NCBI GenBank assembly: GCA_910574345.1
Contig: CAJSZV010000030.1
Location: 1 to 56,752, forward strand
Source of the DNA: Clostridiaceae bacterium
Lineage (GTDB): Bacteria; Bacillota; Clostridia; Lachnospirales; Lachnospiraceae
DNA length: 56,752 bases
Direction: 5' to 3'
Shown: in pieces, positions 7,858 to 17,109 of the stretch
Numbering within the stretch: the first letter of the stretch is position 1
How the letters are laid out: every line of letters starts with the position of its first letter
Notes under the pieces: model-generated
Told to the model about the DNA's origin: nothing
What the model saw: only the letters and a program-made list of their open reading frames with translations
Database searches by the model: none
Position numbers and translations under genes: made by a program

Positions 7858-8160
7858 ATGAGAAAAGTACTGCTGGATCTGAATCCGGCCCGTTCAGTGG
7901 AGTGGATTCATGATTATCTGAAATTTGAATTGGAGTTTGGGGATCACTATGGGTGTAATCTGGATGCTTTGTATGATGAACTGAGCACGATAACAGAGGA
8001 CATCTGTGCAGGCTTTTTCTGCCCGCCTAAGGGAGAAGATCACCTGTCCGTATATTTGGAGAGGGTGAAAAAGGTTATGAAGGACGCTGAGAGGGACAAT
8101 CCTCATCTCTGCGTTATATTTGGAGACATGGAAGACAACTATGAAGAAGATATCATATGA
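7858..8160 (+). CDS. Barstar-family ribonuclease inhibitor
   Basis: A 100-residue cytoplasmic inhibitor of the barstar family. The diagnostic HYGCNLDALYDEL segment (residues about 32-44) corresponds to the barnase-binding YYGENLDALWD helix of barstar. It directly follows the barnase-type ribonuclease gene and would protect the producer from the enzyme before export. There is no signal peptide. The 3' end overlaps the start of the metallopeptidase gene by 20 bases. Family and pairing are clear; the binding itself is inferred. Confidence 0.92.
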   Translation: MRKVLLDLNPARSVEWIHDYLKFELEFGDHYGCNLDALYDELSTITEDICAGFFCPPKGEDHLSVYLERVKKVMKDAERDNPHLCVIFGDMEDNYEEDII

Positions 8161-8695
8161 GATTGTTCACTCCCGGAGAAAGACTATGGCTCTTCAGGTG
8201 AAAAGAGACGGAAGGGTGGTGGTGAGATGCCCTTTGTGGGTGTCTGATGAGGAGGCGGAGAGATTTGCCGGGGAGCACAGAGAATGGATAGACCGGCATC
8301 TTGAAGAGGTGCTGAGAAAAAAGGAAGAGCAGACGGTCTATACACAAGAACAGGTAAAGGAATACCGCCGGCATGCCGGATGGATGCTGGCCCAGAAGAC
8401 CTGGCAGTGGGCCCGGAAGATGGATGTGACTTACGGGAAGATTACCATTCGTCAGCAGGCAACCAGATGGGGGAGCTGCAGCGGCAAAGGCAATCTGAAT
8501 TATAACTGGAAACTGGTGCTCCTACCGGAAGAACTGGCAGACTATGTGGTGGTTCATGAACTGGCCCATCGCCGGGAGATGAACCATTCACCCAGATTCT
8601 GGAAGATCGTGGAGGAACAGCTGCCCGATTACAGGGAGCGGAGAAAACTTTTGAGAAATTACGAGACAGAGATAAAAATTATAGGGGAAAACTGA
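8141..8695 (+). CDS. YgjP-like zinc metallopeptidase domain protein
   Basis: A 184-residue cytoplasmic protein of the YgjP/M48-like metallopeptidase domain family (DUF45). The zinc motif HELAH is at residues 139-143, followed by NHSPRFW, and RWGSCS (about 109-114) is the other conserved block. I chose the ATG at 8141; a TTG at 8120 in the same frame is possible. The gene overlaps barstar by 20 bases and ends three bases before recJ, so the genes from 7100 onward may form one transcript. The physiological substrate of this family is not established. Confidence 0.88.
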   Translation: MKKISYEIVHSRRKTMALQVKRDGRVVVRCPLWVSDEEAERFAGEHREWIDRHLEEVLRKKEEQTVYTQEQVKEYRRHAGWMLAQKTWQWARKMDVTYGKITIRQQATRWGSCSGKGNLNYNWKLVLLPEELADYVVVHELAHRREMNHSPRFWKIVEEQLPDYRERRKLLRNYETEIKIIGEN

Positions 8696-8698
8696 CAA

Positions 8699-10420
8699 AT
8701 GACGACAAAATGGATGGTATATGCCAAGAAAGGGGACTTTGACGGAATTGCACAGGAATTCCATATCAGTCCGGTGACAGCCAGGGTTATGAGGAACAGA
8801 GAAATACGGGAGCAGGAAGAGATACGAAAATATTTGTACGGCACAAGAAAAGATTTATATTCCCCTTATATGCTTAAAGATATAGAAAAGGCGGCGGACA
8901 TTCTTCGGGAGAAAACCGATCAGGGAAGGCGGATTCGGATTGTCGGAGATTATGATATAGACGGTGTGTGTGCCACCTATCTGCTTTTTCAGGCATTGAA
9001 ACGAATCGGTGCCAAGGCGGATTATGAGATTCCGGATCGAATCAAGGATGGGTACGGAATTAATGAGCAGATCATAGAGGCGGCGGCAGGGGACGGAGTA
9101 GATACCATACTGACCTGCGACAATGGAATCTCGGCTGTGGCGCAGATGGAAAGGGCGAAAGAGCTGGGGATGACCGTTATTATTACCGATCACCATGATA
9201 TTGCCGCTGAGGACGGAAAAGATATCCTGCCCCGGGCGGATGCCATTGTCAATCCCAAACAGAGGGACTGCGCCTATCCATGGAAAGAGATCTGCGGCAC
9301 AGTGGTGGCCTATAAGCTGATTCAGGTTCTCTATGAAAGATATCATATCCCTGTCAGGGAATGGGAGGACATGATTGAGTTTGCGGCCATTGCCACAGTG
9401 GGCGACGTAATGCGGCTTCAGGATGAGAACAGGATATTGGTTAAAGAAGGCCTGAACCGGATGCCTGATACTAAAAGCCTGGGCCTCCGGAAACTAGTGG
9501 AGAAGAACAACCTGGATATCCGCCATCTCAGTGCATTTCATATCGGTTTTGTCATAGGGCCCTGTCTCAATGCAGGAGGCAGGCTGCAGACAGCCAAGAC
9601 AGCCCTTGAGCTGCTTCTGTGCCAGGATGAGGAAGAGGCGGATCGTCTGGCGGAAGAATTGAAAGAACTGAACGATCAGAGAAAGGACATGACAAGTAAA
9701 GGAGCAGAGGAGGCCATTGCCCAGGTGGAGGAACACTATATGGGGGATAAGGTTTTGGTGGCGTATCTGCCCCAGTGCCATGAGTCTCTGGCAGGGATTA
9801 TTGCAGGGAGACTGCGGGAGCGGTATCATAAACCATCCTTTGTTCTCACGAAAGGAGAATCCGGAGTAAAGGGTTCCGGGCGTTCCATTGAGAGTTATCA
9901 CATGTTTGAGGCTCTGGTGGAGGTGAAAGAACTGCTGACAAAATTCGGAGGCCATCCCATGGCTGCCGGACTTTCTCTGCCGGAGGAAAATGTGGAGAGC
10001 TTCCGCAGGGCTCTCAACGAGAAAGCCATGCTGACGGAGGAAGATTTTATTCCTAAGATCTGGATTGATGTCGCCATGCCCATGGAGTATGTATCGGAAC
10101 CTTTGATTCGCGAGCTGGAGATGCTGGAACCTTTTGGGCAGGGCAATGAAAAGCCCCAGTTTGCCCAGAAGGGAATCCATATCCGCAGCGCCAGAGTCCT
10201 TGGAAAAAACCGGAACGCAGTAAAATTATCCATGGTAACTCCCAAGGGCGCGTCTGTGGACGGAATTCTGTTTACAGAAGGCGACGCATTTATGGAGGAG
10301 ATGGGAAGCTGCCGGGATATGGATGTAATCTATTATCCGGGAATCAATGAATACAACGGAAACCGTACCATCCAGATGGTGATTAAGGAATACCGGTTCT
10401 GCCGGAATCATGCCGGTTAG
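8699..10420 (+). CDS. recJ: Single-stranded-DNA-specific exonuclease RecJ
   Basis: RecJ is a 5'-3' single-strand exonuclease in recombination and mismatch or base-excision repair. The 573-residue protein has the DHH-family motifs DYDIDG (84-89), the CDNGIS segment and TDHHD (around 163-167). The DHHA1 block with KGSGRSIESYH and FGGHPMAAG follows, and a C-terminal OB-like domain ends near the stop. The length is normal for clostridial RecJ, which lacks longer C-terminal extensions. It starts three bases after the preceding stop. Confidence 0.95.
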   Translation: MTTKWMVYAKKGDFDGIAQEFHISPVTARVMRNREIREQEEIRKYLYGTRKDLYSPYMLKDIEKAADILREKTDQGRRIRIVGDYDIDGVCATYLLFQALKRIGAKADYEIPDRIKDGYGINEQIIEAAAGDGVDTILTCDNGISAVAQMERAKELGMTVIITDHHDIAAEDGKDILPRADAIVNPKQRDCAYPWKEICGTVVAYKLIQVLYERYHIPVREWEDMIEFAAIATVGDVMRLQDENRILVKEGLNRMPDTKSLGLRKLVEKNNLDIRHLSAFHIGFVIGPCLNAGGRLQTAKTALELLLCQDEEEADRLAEELKELNDQRKDMTSKGAEEAIAQVEEHYMGDKVLVAYLPQCHESLAGIIAGRLRERYHKPSFVLTKGESGVKGSGRSIESYHMFEALVEVKELLTKFGGHPMAAGLSLPEENVESFRRALNEKAMLTEEDFIPKIWIDVAMPMEYVSEPLIRELEMLEPFGQGNEKPQFAQKGIHIRSARVLGKNRNAVKLSMVTPKGASVDGILFTEGDAFMEEMGSCRDMDVIYYPGINEYNGNRTIQMVIKEYRFCRNHAG

Positions 10421-10435
10421 GCTGCCGGAGGCTTC

Positions 10436-10464
10436 TTGACATCATTTGCAGAAAACAATATAAT
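10436..10464 (+). promoter_or_regulatory. Sigma-A promoter of glyA
   Basis: TTGACA at 10436-10441, a 17-base spacer and TATAAT at 10459-10464: a full consensus promoter in the recJ-glyA gap. Confidence 0.88.
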
Positions 10465-10508
10465 AAGTTCAATTTATACCGCAGGGTAATGGGAAAGGAG
10501 AAACAGTT

Positions 10509-11753
10509 ATGGTAAATGAAGTCATGAAATTTATTACGGAGTCTGACCCGGAAGTGGGTCAGGCCATTGAATCGGAAGCTGCCCGCCAGAGGAGGAACTT
10601 AGAGCTCATCGCTTCCGAGAATATCGTGTCGGAGGCGGTTATGATGGCTATGGGCACTGTGCTGACCAACAAATATGCGGAAGGTTATTCCGGCAAACGG
10701 TATTACGGCGGCTGCCAGTGCGTGGATGTGGTGGAGACTCTGGCCATAGAGAGGGCCAGGAAGCTGTTTGGCTGTGATTACGCCAATGTACAGCCTCATT
10801 CCGGGGCTCAGGCTAATATGGCGGTTTTTGTAGCCATGTTAAAGCCGGGTGATACGGTTATGGGCATGAACTTAGATCACGGCGGACATTTAACTCATGG
10901 AAGCCCGGTGAACTTTTCCGGCCTTTATTTTAATATTGTGCCTTATGGCGTCAATGACCAGGGATATATTGACTATGATGAACTGGAAAGAATTGCAGTG
11001 GAGGCAAGGCCGAAGCTGATCGTGGCAGGAGCCAGCGCCTATGCAAGAACCATTGATTTCAAGCGCTTCAGGGAAGTGGCGGACAAGGTGGGAGCATATC
11101 TTATGGTGGATATGGCCCATATTGCAGGTCTGGTGGCGGCAGGGCTTCATCCAAGCCCCATTCCCTATGCAGACGTGGTGACCACAACGACCCACAAGAC
11201 GTTAAGAGGGCCAAGGGGTGGAATGATACTGGCAAACAAGGAAGCGGCGGAGAAGTTTAATTTCAACAAGGCTATTTTCCCGGGAACCCAGGGTGGTCCC
11301 CTGGAGCATGTCATCGCTGCCAAGGCAGTATGTTTTGGAGAAGCGTTAAAACCGGAGTTTAAAGTTTATCAGGAGCAGGTAGTGAAGAACGCCAAAGCCC
11401 TGGCATCCGCCCTGGAGAATCAGGGATTTAAGATCCTGACAGGCGGTACGGACAATCATCTGATGTTAGTGGATCTTCGCGGCATGGATATCTCCGGAAA
11501 GGAACTGCAGAACAGATGTGATGAGGTGTACATTACCCTAAATAAGAATACGGTTCCCAATGATCCCAGAAGCCCCTTTGTGACTTCCGGCGTGAGAATC
11601 GGCACTCCGGCTGTAACTTCCAGAGGGTTAAAGGAAGAGGATATGGAAAAGATCGCAGAGTGCATCTGGCTTGCCGCCACGGATTTTGAGAACAAGGCCG
11701 ACTATATAAGAGAAGAAGTGACTAAGATTTGTGAGGCATATCCGATTTATTAG
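10509..11753 (+). CDS. glyA: Serine hydroxymethyltransferase
   Basis: GlyA interconverts serine and glycine with transfer of a one-carbon unit to tetrahydrofolate in the cytoplasm. The 414-residue length is typical. The PLP-binding lysine lies in [14 protein letters not shown] (Lys230), and other conserved blocks include [33 protein letters not shown] and [11 protein letters not shown] consensus promoter precedes it and a GGAGAAAC ribosome binding site sits before the ATG. No riboswitch-like leader is visible in the short 5' region. Confidence 0.97.
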   Translation: MVNEVMKFITESDPEVGQAIESEAARQRRNLELIASENIVSEAVMMAMGTVLTNKYAEGYSGKRYYGGCQCVDVVETLAIERARKLFGCDYANVQPHSGAQANMAVFVAMLKPGDTVMGMNLDHGGHLTHGSPVNFSGLYFNIVPYGVNDQGYIDYDELERIAVEARPKLIVAGASAYARTIDFKRFREVADKVGAYLMVDMAHIAGLVAAGLHPSPIPYADVVTTTTHKTLRGPRGGMILANKEAAEKFNFNKAIFPGTQGGPLEHVIAAKAVCFGEALKPEFKVYQEQVVKNAKALASALENQGFKILTGGTDNHLMLVDLRGMDISGKELQNRCDEVYITLNKNTVPNDPRSPFVTSGVRIGTPAVTSRGLKEEDMEKIAECIWLAATDFENKADYIREEVTKICEAYPIY

Positions 11754-11788
11754 TCAAATGTCCCGCCAATACCAGTAAAAGGAGAGAG

Positions 11789-12712
11789 ATGGAGAGAGAT
11801 ATCAGGCTTTTGGAGAGGCTGAAAAGGCCGAAGGACAGAGTGGATGTTGTTCTGGATACAGATACGTACAATGAGATTGATGATCAGTATGCTCTGGCAT
11901 ATCTTCTGCAGTCAGGGGACAAGCTGAATGTAAAGGCAATTTACGCCGCCCCCTTTGACAATCATAAGTCAAAAGGTCCTGCTGACGGGATGGAGAAAAG
12001 CTACAACGAGATAAAAAATATTTTGAAACTTATGGGACGGGAAGAACTGACAGACATCACATACAAAGGTTCAGGGAAGTATCTTCCCGATGAATCTACG
12101 CCAGTTCTTTCGGATGCAGCCATGGATCTGGCAGAGAGAGCCATGACATACAGCTGTGATCAGCCCCTGTATGTCATAGCCGTGGGCGCTGTTACCAATA
12201 TTGCATCGGCCCTTCTGCTGAATCCGGATATCGAAGATCGGATCGTTCTCATATGGCTGGGAGGACATGCCCTTGACTGGCCGGACAACAGAGAGTTTAA
12301 TCTGTATCAGGATGTGGCAGGAGCCAGAGTGGTGTTTGGACGCCCCATAGCCATGGTCCATCTTCCCTGCAAGGGAGTCGTGTCGGCCTTTACCGTCAGC
12401 GGCCCGGAACTGGAGTACTATCTCAGAGGTAAAAATCAGCTGTGTGACTATCTGACAGATGTGACAGAAAGAGAAGCCGCTGCATGTGGAGCCCGGATGG
12501 GATGGACAAGGCCCATATGGGATGTGACAGCGGTGGCATGGCTGTTAAGCGACGAGTTTATGAGAGATCGGATAGAACATGCTCCCATGCCGGAGTATGA
12601 TGACAGATATTCCCGCTTAACCGACAGCCATTTGTACCGGTATGTGTACTATATTAACCGGGACAGGTTACTGGAGGATTTGATTCAAAAGCTGACCAAA
12701 CCGTCAGCTTAA
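11789..12712 (+). CDS. Inosine/uridine-preferring nucleoside hydrolase family protein
   Basis: A 307-residue protein of the nucleoside N-ribohydrolase family, which splits ribonucleosides into base and ribose. The N-terminal calcium-binding signature DTDTYNEIDD (about residues 23-32) is present. The conserved VGAVTNIASAL and WDVTAVAWLL blocks are also visible, but the active-site histidine region is divergent, so the substrate may differ. It lies 35 bases after glyA and 19 bases before the lacI-type gene, and probably belongs with the regulator and the operon beyond it. Confidence 0.85.
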   Translation: MERDIRLLERLKRPKDRVDVVLDTDTYNEIDDQYALAYLLQSGDKLNVKAIYAAPFDNHKSKGPADGMEKSYNEIKNILKLMGREELTDITYKGSGKYLPDESTPVLSDAAMDLAERAMTYSCDQPLYVIAVGAVTNIASALLLNPDIEDRIVLIWLGGHALDWPDNREFNLYQDVAGARVVFGRPIAMVHLPCKGVVSAFTVSGPELEYYLRGKNQLCDYLTDVTEREAAACGARMGWTRPIWDVTAVAWLLSDEFMRDRIEHAPMPEYDDRYSRLTDSHLYRYVYYINRDRLLEDLIQKLTKPSA

Positions 12713-12731
12713 GGGAACGGAGTTTGATTTT

Positions 12732-13820
12732 ATGGCGAAAAAAAAGCCGACTTCCAGCGATGTGGCAAGGCTGGCCGGAGTATCACAGCCAACGGTTTCC
12801 ATGATTTTAAATAACTATGAGCATATCCGGTTTTCGCCGGAGACGGTCAGAAAAGTCATGGATGCCTGTACGGAGTTGAATTACCGTACTCCGTCTGCAA
12901 GAAGAGGAGGCTGGGAGACAGGAGAATGCAGATGTCTTATGGCTATGTGCCCGTCCCTCACCAACCTTTATTATATTAACCTTTTGGAAGCCATGTGTAA
13001 CCAGGCCCAGGAACGGGGGTATACGGTAACTGTGTTTGCCAGCAAGAGAGACAGGAAACTGGAAGCCCAGTTTGCCGGCCTGGCCCGTCAGCAGGGGGCA
13101 GCAGGAGTGATCCTTCTGTATAAACCGGTGAACGAGGAGATACTCAAACAGCTGGTTGCAGATGTGCCTACAGTAGCCATCTGCGACAAGACGGAAGTGG
13201 CCAACATGGACATTATTGAGCTGGACAGCGAAAAGCTGGGAACCATAGTGGCAGAGCATCTTCTTGCTCTGGGTCATAAGAAAATAGCTTACATCTCCAC
13301 AGAATTGTCGGAGCGGCACCCGGCCCGCCTTCTGCGGCTTAGCGGTATGAGAAATGCTTTTGCCAAAGCAAAAGTCAGCCCTTATAATATTCTGGTTTGT
13401 ACCATGGAAAGCGAAAAGATTGACTGTACGCCGGATATTACTCCTTATGAGACCGGATATTGTCTGGGAAAGCGGGTGGTGGAAAAATACCCGGATATAA
13501 CGGCCCTGGTCGGAATGAATGATATGGTGGCCATCGGCATAATGGATGCATTGGCAGATAAGAAATACAAGATTCCTTACGATTATTCCGTCTGCGGCTG
13601 CGACAATACGATGATCTCTCAGTACCGCACGATCTCCATGACTTCTGTAGAACACTTTGATGCCAACAGGGGAAGGGAAGCCGTGGATGTGCTGATTCGA
13701 AAGATTGAAGAAGGAAACAGCAAGGAGGAGTTATGGCCTACCAGCGCTGTGAGAGTGGAATTCGCTCCCAAGCTTGTAGCCAGAAGTTCAACGGGACCCT
13801 GTAAGAGAAAAAAATCATAA
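12732..13820 (+). CDS. LacI-family transcriptional regulator
   Basis: A 362-residue repressor-type regulator. The DNA-binding helix-turn-helix and hinge lie at about residues 6-55 (TSSDVARLAGVSQP, TVSMILNNYEHIRFSPETV), and a periplasmic-binding-protein-like effector domain follows from about 65. It is encoded immediately upstream of the ten-gene catabolic operon at 14083-26785. Three CTAAT-N(3-4)-ATTAG palindromes lie between it and that operon, one just downstream of the operon's promoter. It probably represses the operon and is relieved by a sugar, polyol or phosphate derivative. The effector is unknown. Confidence 0.92.
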   Translation: MAKKKPTSSDVARLAGVSQPTVSMILNNYEHIRFSPETVRKVMDACTELNYRTPSARRGGWETGECRCLMAMCPSLTNLYYINLLEAMCNQAQERGYTVTVFASKRDRKLEAQFAGLARQQGAAGVILLYKPVNEEILKQLVADVPTVAICDKTEVANMDIIELDSEKLGTIVAEHLLALGHKKIAYISTELSERHPARLLRLSGMRNAFAKAKVSPYNILVCTMESEKIDCTPDITPYETGYCLGKRVVEKYPDITALVGMNDMVAIGIMDALADKKYKIPYDYSVCGCDNTMISQYRTISMTSVEHFDANRGREAVDVLIRKIEEGNSKEELWPTSAVRVEFAPKLVARSSTGPCKRKKS

Positions 13821-13829
13821 AATTTATTA

Positions 13830-13842
13830 CTAATAAAATTAG
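13830..13842. promoter_or_regulatory. Palindrome CTAAT-AAA-ATTAG, candidate LacI-type operator 1
   Basis: A perfect inverted repeat ten bases after the lacI stop. It matches the sites at 13917 and 14053. Confidence 0.5.
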
Positions 13843-13904
13843 GTAATTCGCGTATTGTATATTATTTGCAAAAAGTGACTGTTTTCAGTAAAAAACGTCT
13901 CATA

Positions 13905-13958
13905 AGAGCAGGCGTGCTAATAATATTAGCTATATTATTAGCACACCTGCTCTTTTTT
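13905..13958 (+). terminator. Rho-independent terminator after the LacI gene
   Basis: A very long stem (AGAGCAGGCGTGCTAATAAT with ATTATTAGCACACCTGCTCT) followed by TTTTTTT. Its upper part contains the palindrome CTAAT-AAT-ATTAG (13917-13929), the same motif as the two flanking candidate operators. Confidence 0.85.
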
Positions 13959-13994
13959 TGTGTCCCTCACTAATTTTTGAGCATAATGTATGAG

Positions 13995-14025
13995 TTGACA
14001 AAGAATAATAAAGATTTATTATAAA
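13995..14025 (+). promoter_or_regulatory. Promoter of the 14083-26785 catabolic operon
   Basis: TTGACA at 13995-14000 with TTATAA/TATAAA at about 14019-14025, spacing 18-19. The candidate operator at 14053-14066 lies downstream of the expected transcription start. Confidence 0.7.
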
Positions 14026-14052
14026 ATATATACAAAAGATATTCAGGAAAGA

Positions 14053-14066
14053 CTAATAATAATTAG
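14053..14066. promoter_or_regulatory. Palindrome CTAAT-AATA-ATTAG, candidate LacI-type operator 3
   Basis: An inverted repeat between the promoter and the ribosome binding site of the first operon gene, a position suited to roadblock repression by the adjacent LacI-family protein. Confidence 0.55.
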
Positions 14067-14082
14067 ATGGGAGACCTGTAAG

Positions 14083-15456
14083 ATGAAGTTAATGCCTGAA
14101 AGTTTTTCAATTCATAACTATTTACATCATTCTTTTGAATGCTCCTGCGGACGGGAGCACCATACAGATGTAGAGAAGATTATCATAGCTCAGGGGGCGA
14201 GAAGACAGGTTCCTGAACTGGTAAAAGAGATGGGATACACCCATGTTTTTATGATTTCAGATACCAATACCTATCCGGCGGCCGCAAGGGAGCTGGAGGA
14301 GATTCTAAAGGAAGCCAAAGTGGCATGTACATCTTATATGATACCTCAGAATCCGGTGGTTCCTGATGAATATACCATGGGAGAACTGCTGATCCATTTT
14401 GATCATACAAGTGATCTGATCATAGGAGTAGGTACGGGAACCATCAATGATATGTGCAAGTTCATGAGCAGCCAGATGGGAATGGAGTATTTTATCTTTG
14501 CAACGGCGCCGTCCATGGACGGCTTTGCCTCTGTAGGTGCCCCTCTCATCAGCGGGAATCTGAAAATCACCTATGATGCCCATGTTCCCCGGGCTATTAT
14601 CGGGGATGTGGATATTCTGGCACAGGCTCCCATGAATATGATTGCCGCGGGAGTGGCGGATGTCCTTGGGAAATACACCTGCCTGTGCGACTGGCATATG
14701 TCCCATATCATTAACGGCGAATATTTTTGTCCGGTGATTGAAGAGATGGTTCGTCTTGCACTGGCAAAGATGATGGGGCAGGTAAAGAACATAAAAGAGA
14801 GGGACCCTGATACCATAAAAACCATTATGGAGGCTTTGGTTTTAACAGGAATAGCCATGAGTTTTGTGGGAAATTCCAGACCTGCCTCCGGCTGCGAGCA
14901 CCATATGTCCCATTACTGGGAGATGATGTTTTTGTTTCAGGGGAGACCGGCGGTTCTTCATGGGACGAAGGTAGGCGTGGGAACGGCTGTGGCAGTCCGG
15001 CTTTATAAAGAACTGGCGGCAAGGCAGATGGACTATGAAAGAGCCAGAGAAAAAGCAGAAAACTATGACGTTCACTGGTGGGAAGAGAATATGAGAAGAA
15101 CCTATGGCATAGCGGCGGAAGGTGTCATAGACCTTGAAAAGACCGAGGGGAAAAATGACCCGGAACAGGTAGAAAAGCGTCTGGAAATTATAGAGGAGCA
15201 CGAAGATGAGATCAGGAAAACCATAGAGGAACTGGTTCCTTCTCTGGATCTGGTTCAGAAGGTGCTAACGGATCTGGAAGCACCTGTGAATCCCTTGGAA
15301 CTTGGAATTGACCGGGATATGGTGGCAGACAGCATCATGGTAGCCAAAGAGGTGAGGAACCGTTATACACTATTGCAGCTTTTATGGGATTTGGGACTTT
15401 TGGAAGAGATGGCTCAGAAGACAGCGGATTATTTTGAAGCAGCATATAGAGGATAA
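14083..15456 (+). CDS. sn-glycerol-1-phosphate dehydrogenase-like protein (AraM/EgsA family), copy 1
   Basis: A 457-residue NAD(P)-dependent, metal-containing dehydrogenase of the AraM/EgsA branch of the iron-alcohol-dehydrogenase superfamily. The nucleotide-binding GVGTGTIND is at 115-123 and APSMDG at 142-147. Metal-site regions are GVADVLGK (Asp193) and RPASGCEHHMSH (about 266-277). Characterised members reduce dihydroxyacetone phosphate to glycerol-1-phosphate; this protein is longer than B. subtilis AraM. Together with the FGGY kinase, epimerase and transketolase in the same operon, a polyol phosphate such as ribitol- or arabinitol-phosphate is a plausible substrate, but this is inference. 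A second copy lies at 23430. Confidence 0.85.
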   Translation: MKLMPESFSIHNYLHHSFECSCGREHHTDVEKIIIAQGARRQVPELVKEMGYTHVFMISDTNTYPAAARELEEILKEAKVACTSYMIPQNPVVPDEYTMGELLIHFDHTSDLIIGVGTGTINDMCKFMSSQMGMEYFIFATAPSMDGFASVGAPLISGNLKITYDAHVPRAIIGDVDILAQAPMNMIAAGVADVLGKYTCLCDWHMSHIINGEYFCPVIEEMVRLALAKMMGQVKNIKERDPDTIKTIMEALVLTGIAMSFVGNSRPASGCEHHMSHYWEMMFLFQGRPAVLHGTKVGVGTAVAVRLYKELAARQMDYERAREKAENYDVHWWEENMRRTYGIAAEGVIDLEKTEGKNDPEQVEKRLEIIEEHEDEIRKTIEELVPSLDLVQKVLTDLEAPVNPLELGIDRDMVADSIMVAKEVRNRYTLLQLLWDLGLLEEMAQKTADYFEAAYRG

Positions 15457-15459
15457 AGG

Positions 15460-17109
15460 ATGAAAAAACAATATTCGATAGGATTGGATTATGGGACCCT
15501 TTCCGTAAGGGGAGTGCTTCTGGATATAGATACAGGAGAAGAGGCGGCAGTAGAGTCTTATGAATATCCCCATGGCGTCTTAAGCCGGTGCCTGCCTGAT
15601 GACAATAAGACAAGAATTCCAAGTGAGTATGCCCTGGCCGTTCCCCAGGATTATCTGGAGGGGTTGGGAGTGGTAGTAAGGAATCTGCTGAAAAACCATG
15701 GCGTAAAGCCGGAGCAGATTAAAGGAATCGGAATGGACGTCACATCGGCTACAGTCATACCTGTGGACAAACATGGGACTGCCTTATCCATGATTCCCGG
15801 TTTTGAAAGCCGCCCTCACAGTTATATCAAGCTCTGGAAACATCATGGGGCAAAGGAATATGCCGAAAGGATGGAGCAGACGGCGGGGAGCCGCGGCGAG
15901 GACTGGCTTTCCCTGGTAGGAGGAAAGATCAGCTGTGAAATGTTTATTCCCAAAACTCTGGAGACACAGGAACAGGATCCGGAGGTATACAGGAGATGCC
16001 ACACGTTTCTGGAAGTGGGAGACTGGCTTACCTGGTATATGACGGGAGAATGCACGAGAAGCGCCTCTATGGCGGGATGCAACAGTTATTACCGAAGAAG
16101 TGTAGGCTATCCGGCGGACGAGTATTTTCAGGCCATGAATCCGGCTTTGGAGCCGGTGACAAGGAAGTATAAAGGCACATTTGTGGCCCTTGGAAAACGG
16201 GCCGGATATCTGACTCGGGAAGCGGCAGTCATAATGGGTCTGAATCCCGGAGTTCCCGTGGCCTCCCCCATGGTGGACAGTCATGCGTCCGTTGTGGGAG
16301 CCGGGGCGGATCAGGTGGGTGATATGACGGCGGTTATGGGAACCAGCGCCTGTTATCTCATGAATTCCCATACAGGGGAAGGCATACCGGGAATATACAG
16401 CAGCGTATACGAGGCCCATATTCCGGATATGTTCGGATATGAAGGCGGGCAGTCATGTGTGGGAGAGTGTCTGGACTGGTATGTAAAAAACTGTATGCCG
16501 GCAGCTTATGAAAAGGCGGCCAGGGAAGAGGGAGTAAATATCCATACGTATCTGCAGAATAAAGTGAAGGATATTCCCCTTAAGGAGTGGAAACTGTTAG
16601 CGCTGGATTGGTGGAACGGAGTTAGAAGTCCTCTCATGAGACCGGAACTTACAGGAGTGATAACCGGATTTACCATTCACACCAGACCGGAGGAAATCTA
16701 CGGAGCCCTTTTGGAGAGCCTGTGCTTTGGAGCCAGAGTGATTATTGATACATTCTATGAAGCCGGACATCCGGTGGAACGACTCTTTGCAACAGGAGGA
16801 ATCTCAGGAAAGAGCCCTCTGATGATGCAGATGCTGGCGGATATATGCGGAGTGGAAATTCGTGTATGCCAAAGCCGTCTGGCCAGTGCCAGGGGAGGCG
16901 CTATTATGGGAGCTGCCGTATCTGACAGGACAGAGCAGAATTCCAGGGCCCTGAAGGATTGGATCCATAAGCTGGGTTCGCCTGTGGAGGCTGTTTATTA
17001 CCCTGATTATCAAAAGAGAGATATTTATGAGGAAAGGTACAGAAAGTACCGGAGACTGACAGAGATATTCGGAAGCGCTGTCTCAGGGATACAGGAGGAG
17101 AAGGGATAA
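15460..17109 (+). CDS. FGGY-family carbohydrate kinase, ribulokinase-like
   Basis: A 549-residue cytoplasmic sugar kinase of the FGGY family, closest in layout and length to ribulokinase (AraB). The N-terminal phosphate-binding loop GLDYGTLSVRG is at about residues 8-18, and GMDVTSATVIP and the C-terminal ATGGISGKSPLMMQM nucleotide-binding segment are conserved. No L-arabinose isomerase or ribulose-4-epimerase is encoded nearby, which argues against ordinary L-arabinose catabolism. The substrate may be a pentulose or a pentitol. It starts three bases after the dehydrogenase and its stop overlaps the next start. Confidence 0.85.
   Translation: MKKQYSIGLDYGTLSVRGVLLDIDTGEEAAVESYEYPHGVLSRCLPDDNKTRIPSEYALAVPQDYLEGLGVVVRNLLKNHGVKPEQIKGIGMDVTSATVIPVDKHGTALSMIPGFESRPHSYIKLWKHHGAKEYAERMEQTAGSRGEDWLSLVGGKISCEMFIPKTLETQEQDPEVYRRCHTFLEVGDWLTWYMTGECTRSASMAGCNSYYRRSVGYPADEYFQAMNPALEPVTRKYKGTFVALGKRAGYLTREAAVIMGLNPGVPVASPMVDSHASVVGAGADQVGDMTAVMGTSACYLMNSHTGEGIPGIYSSVYEAHIPDMFGYEGGQSCVGECLDWYVKNCMPAAYEKAAREEGVNIHTYLQNKVKDIPLKEWKLLALDWWNGVRSPLMRPELTGVITGFTIHTRPEEIYGALLESLCFGARVIIDTFYEAGHPVERLFATGGISGKSPLMMQMLADICGVEIRVCQSRLASARGGAIMGAAVSDRTEQNSRALKDWIHKLGSPVEAVYYPDYQKRDIYEERYRKYRRLTEIFGSAVSGIQEEKG

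Noticed and set aside
14083-17109. Classical L-arabinose operon
   Set aside because: AraM- and AraB-like proteins are present, but araA, araD and an arabinose-type regulator are absent, and epimerase, transketolase and a phosphodiesterase are present instead.
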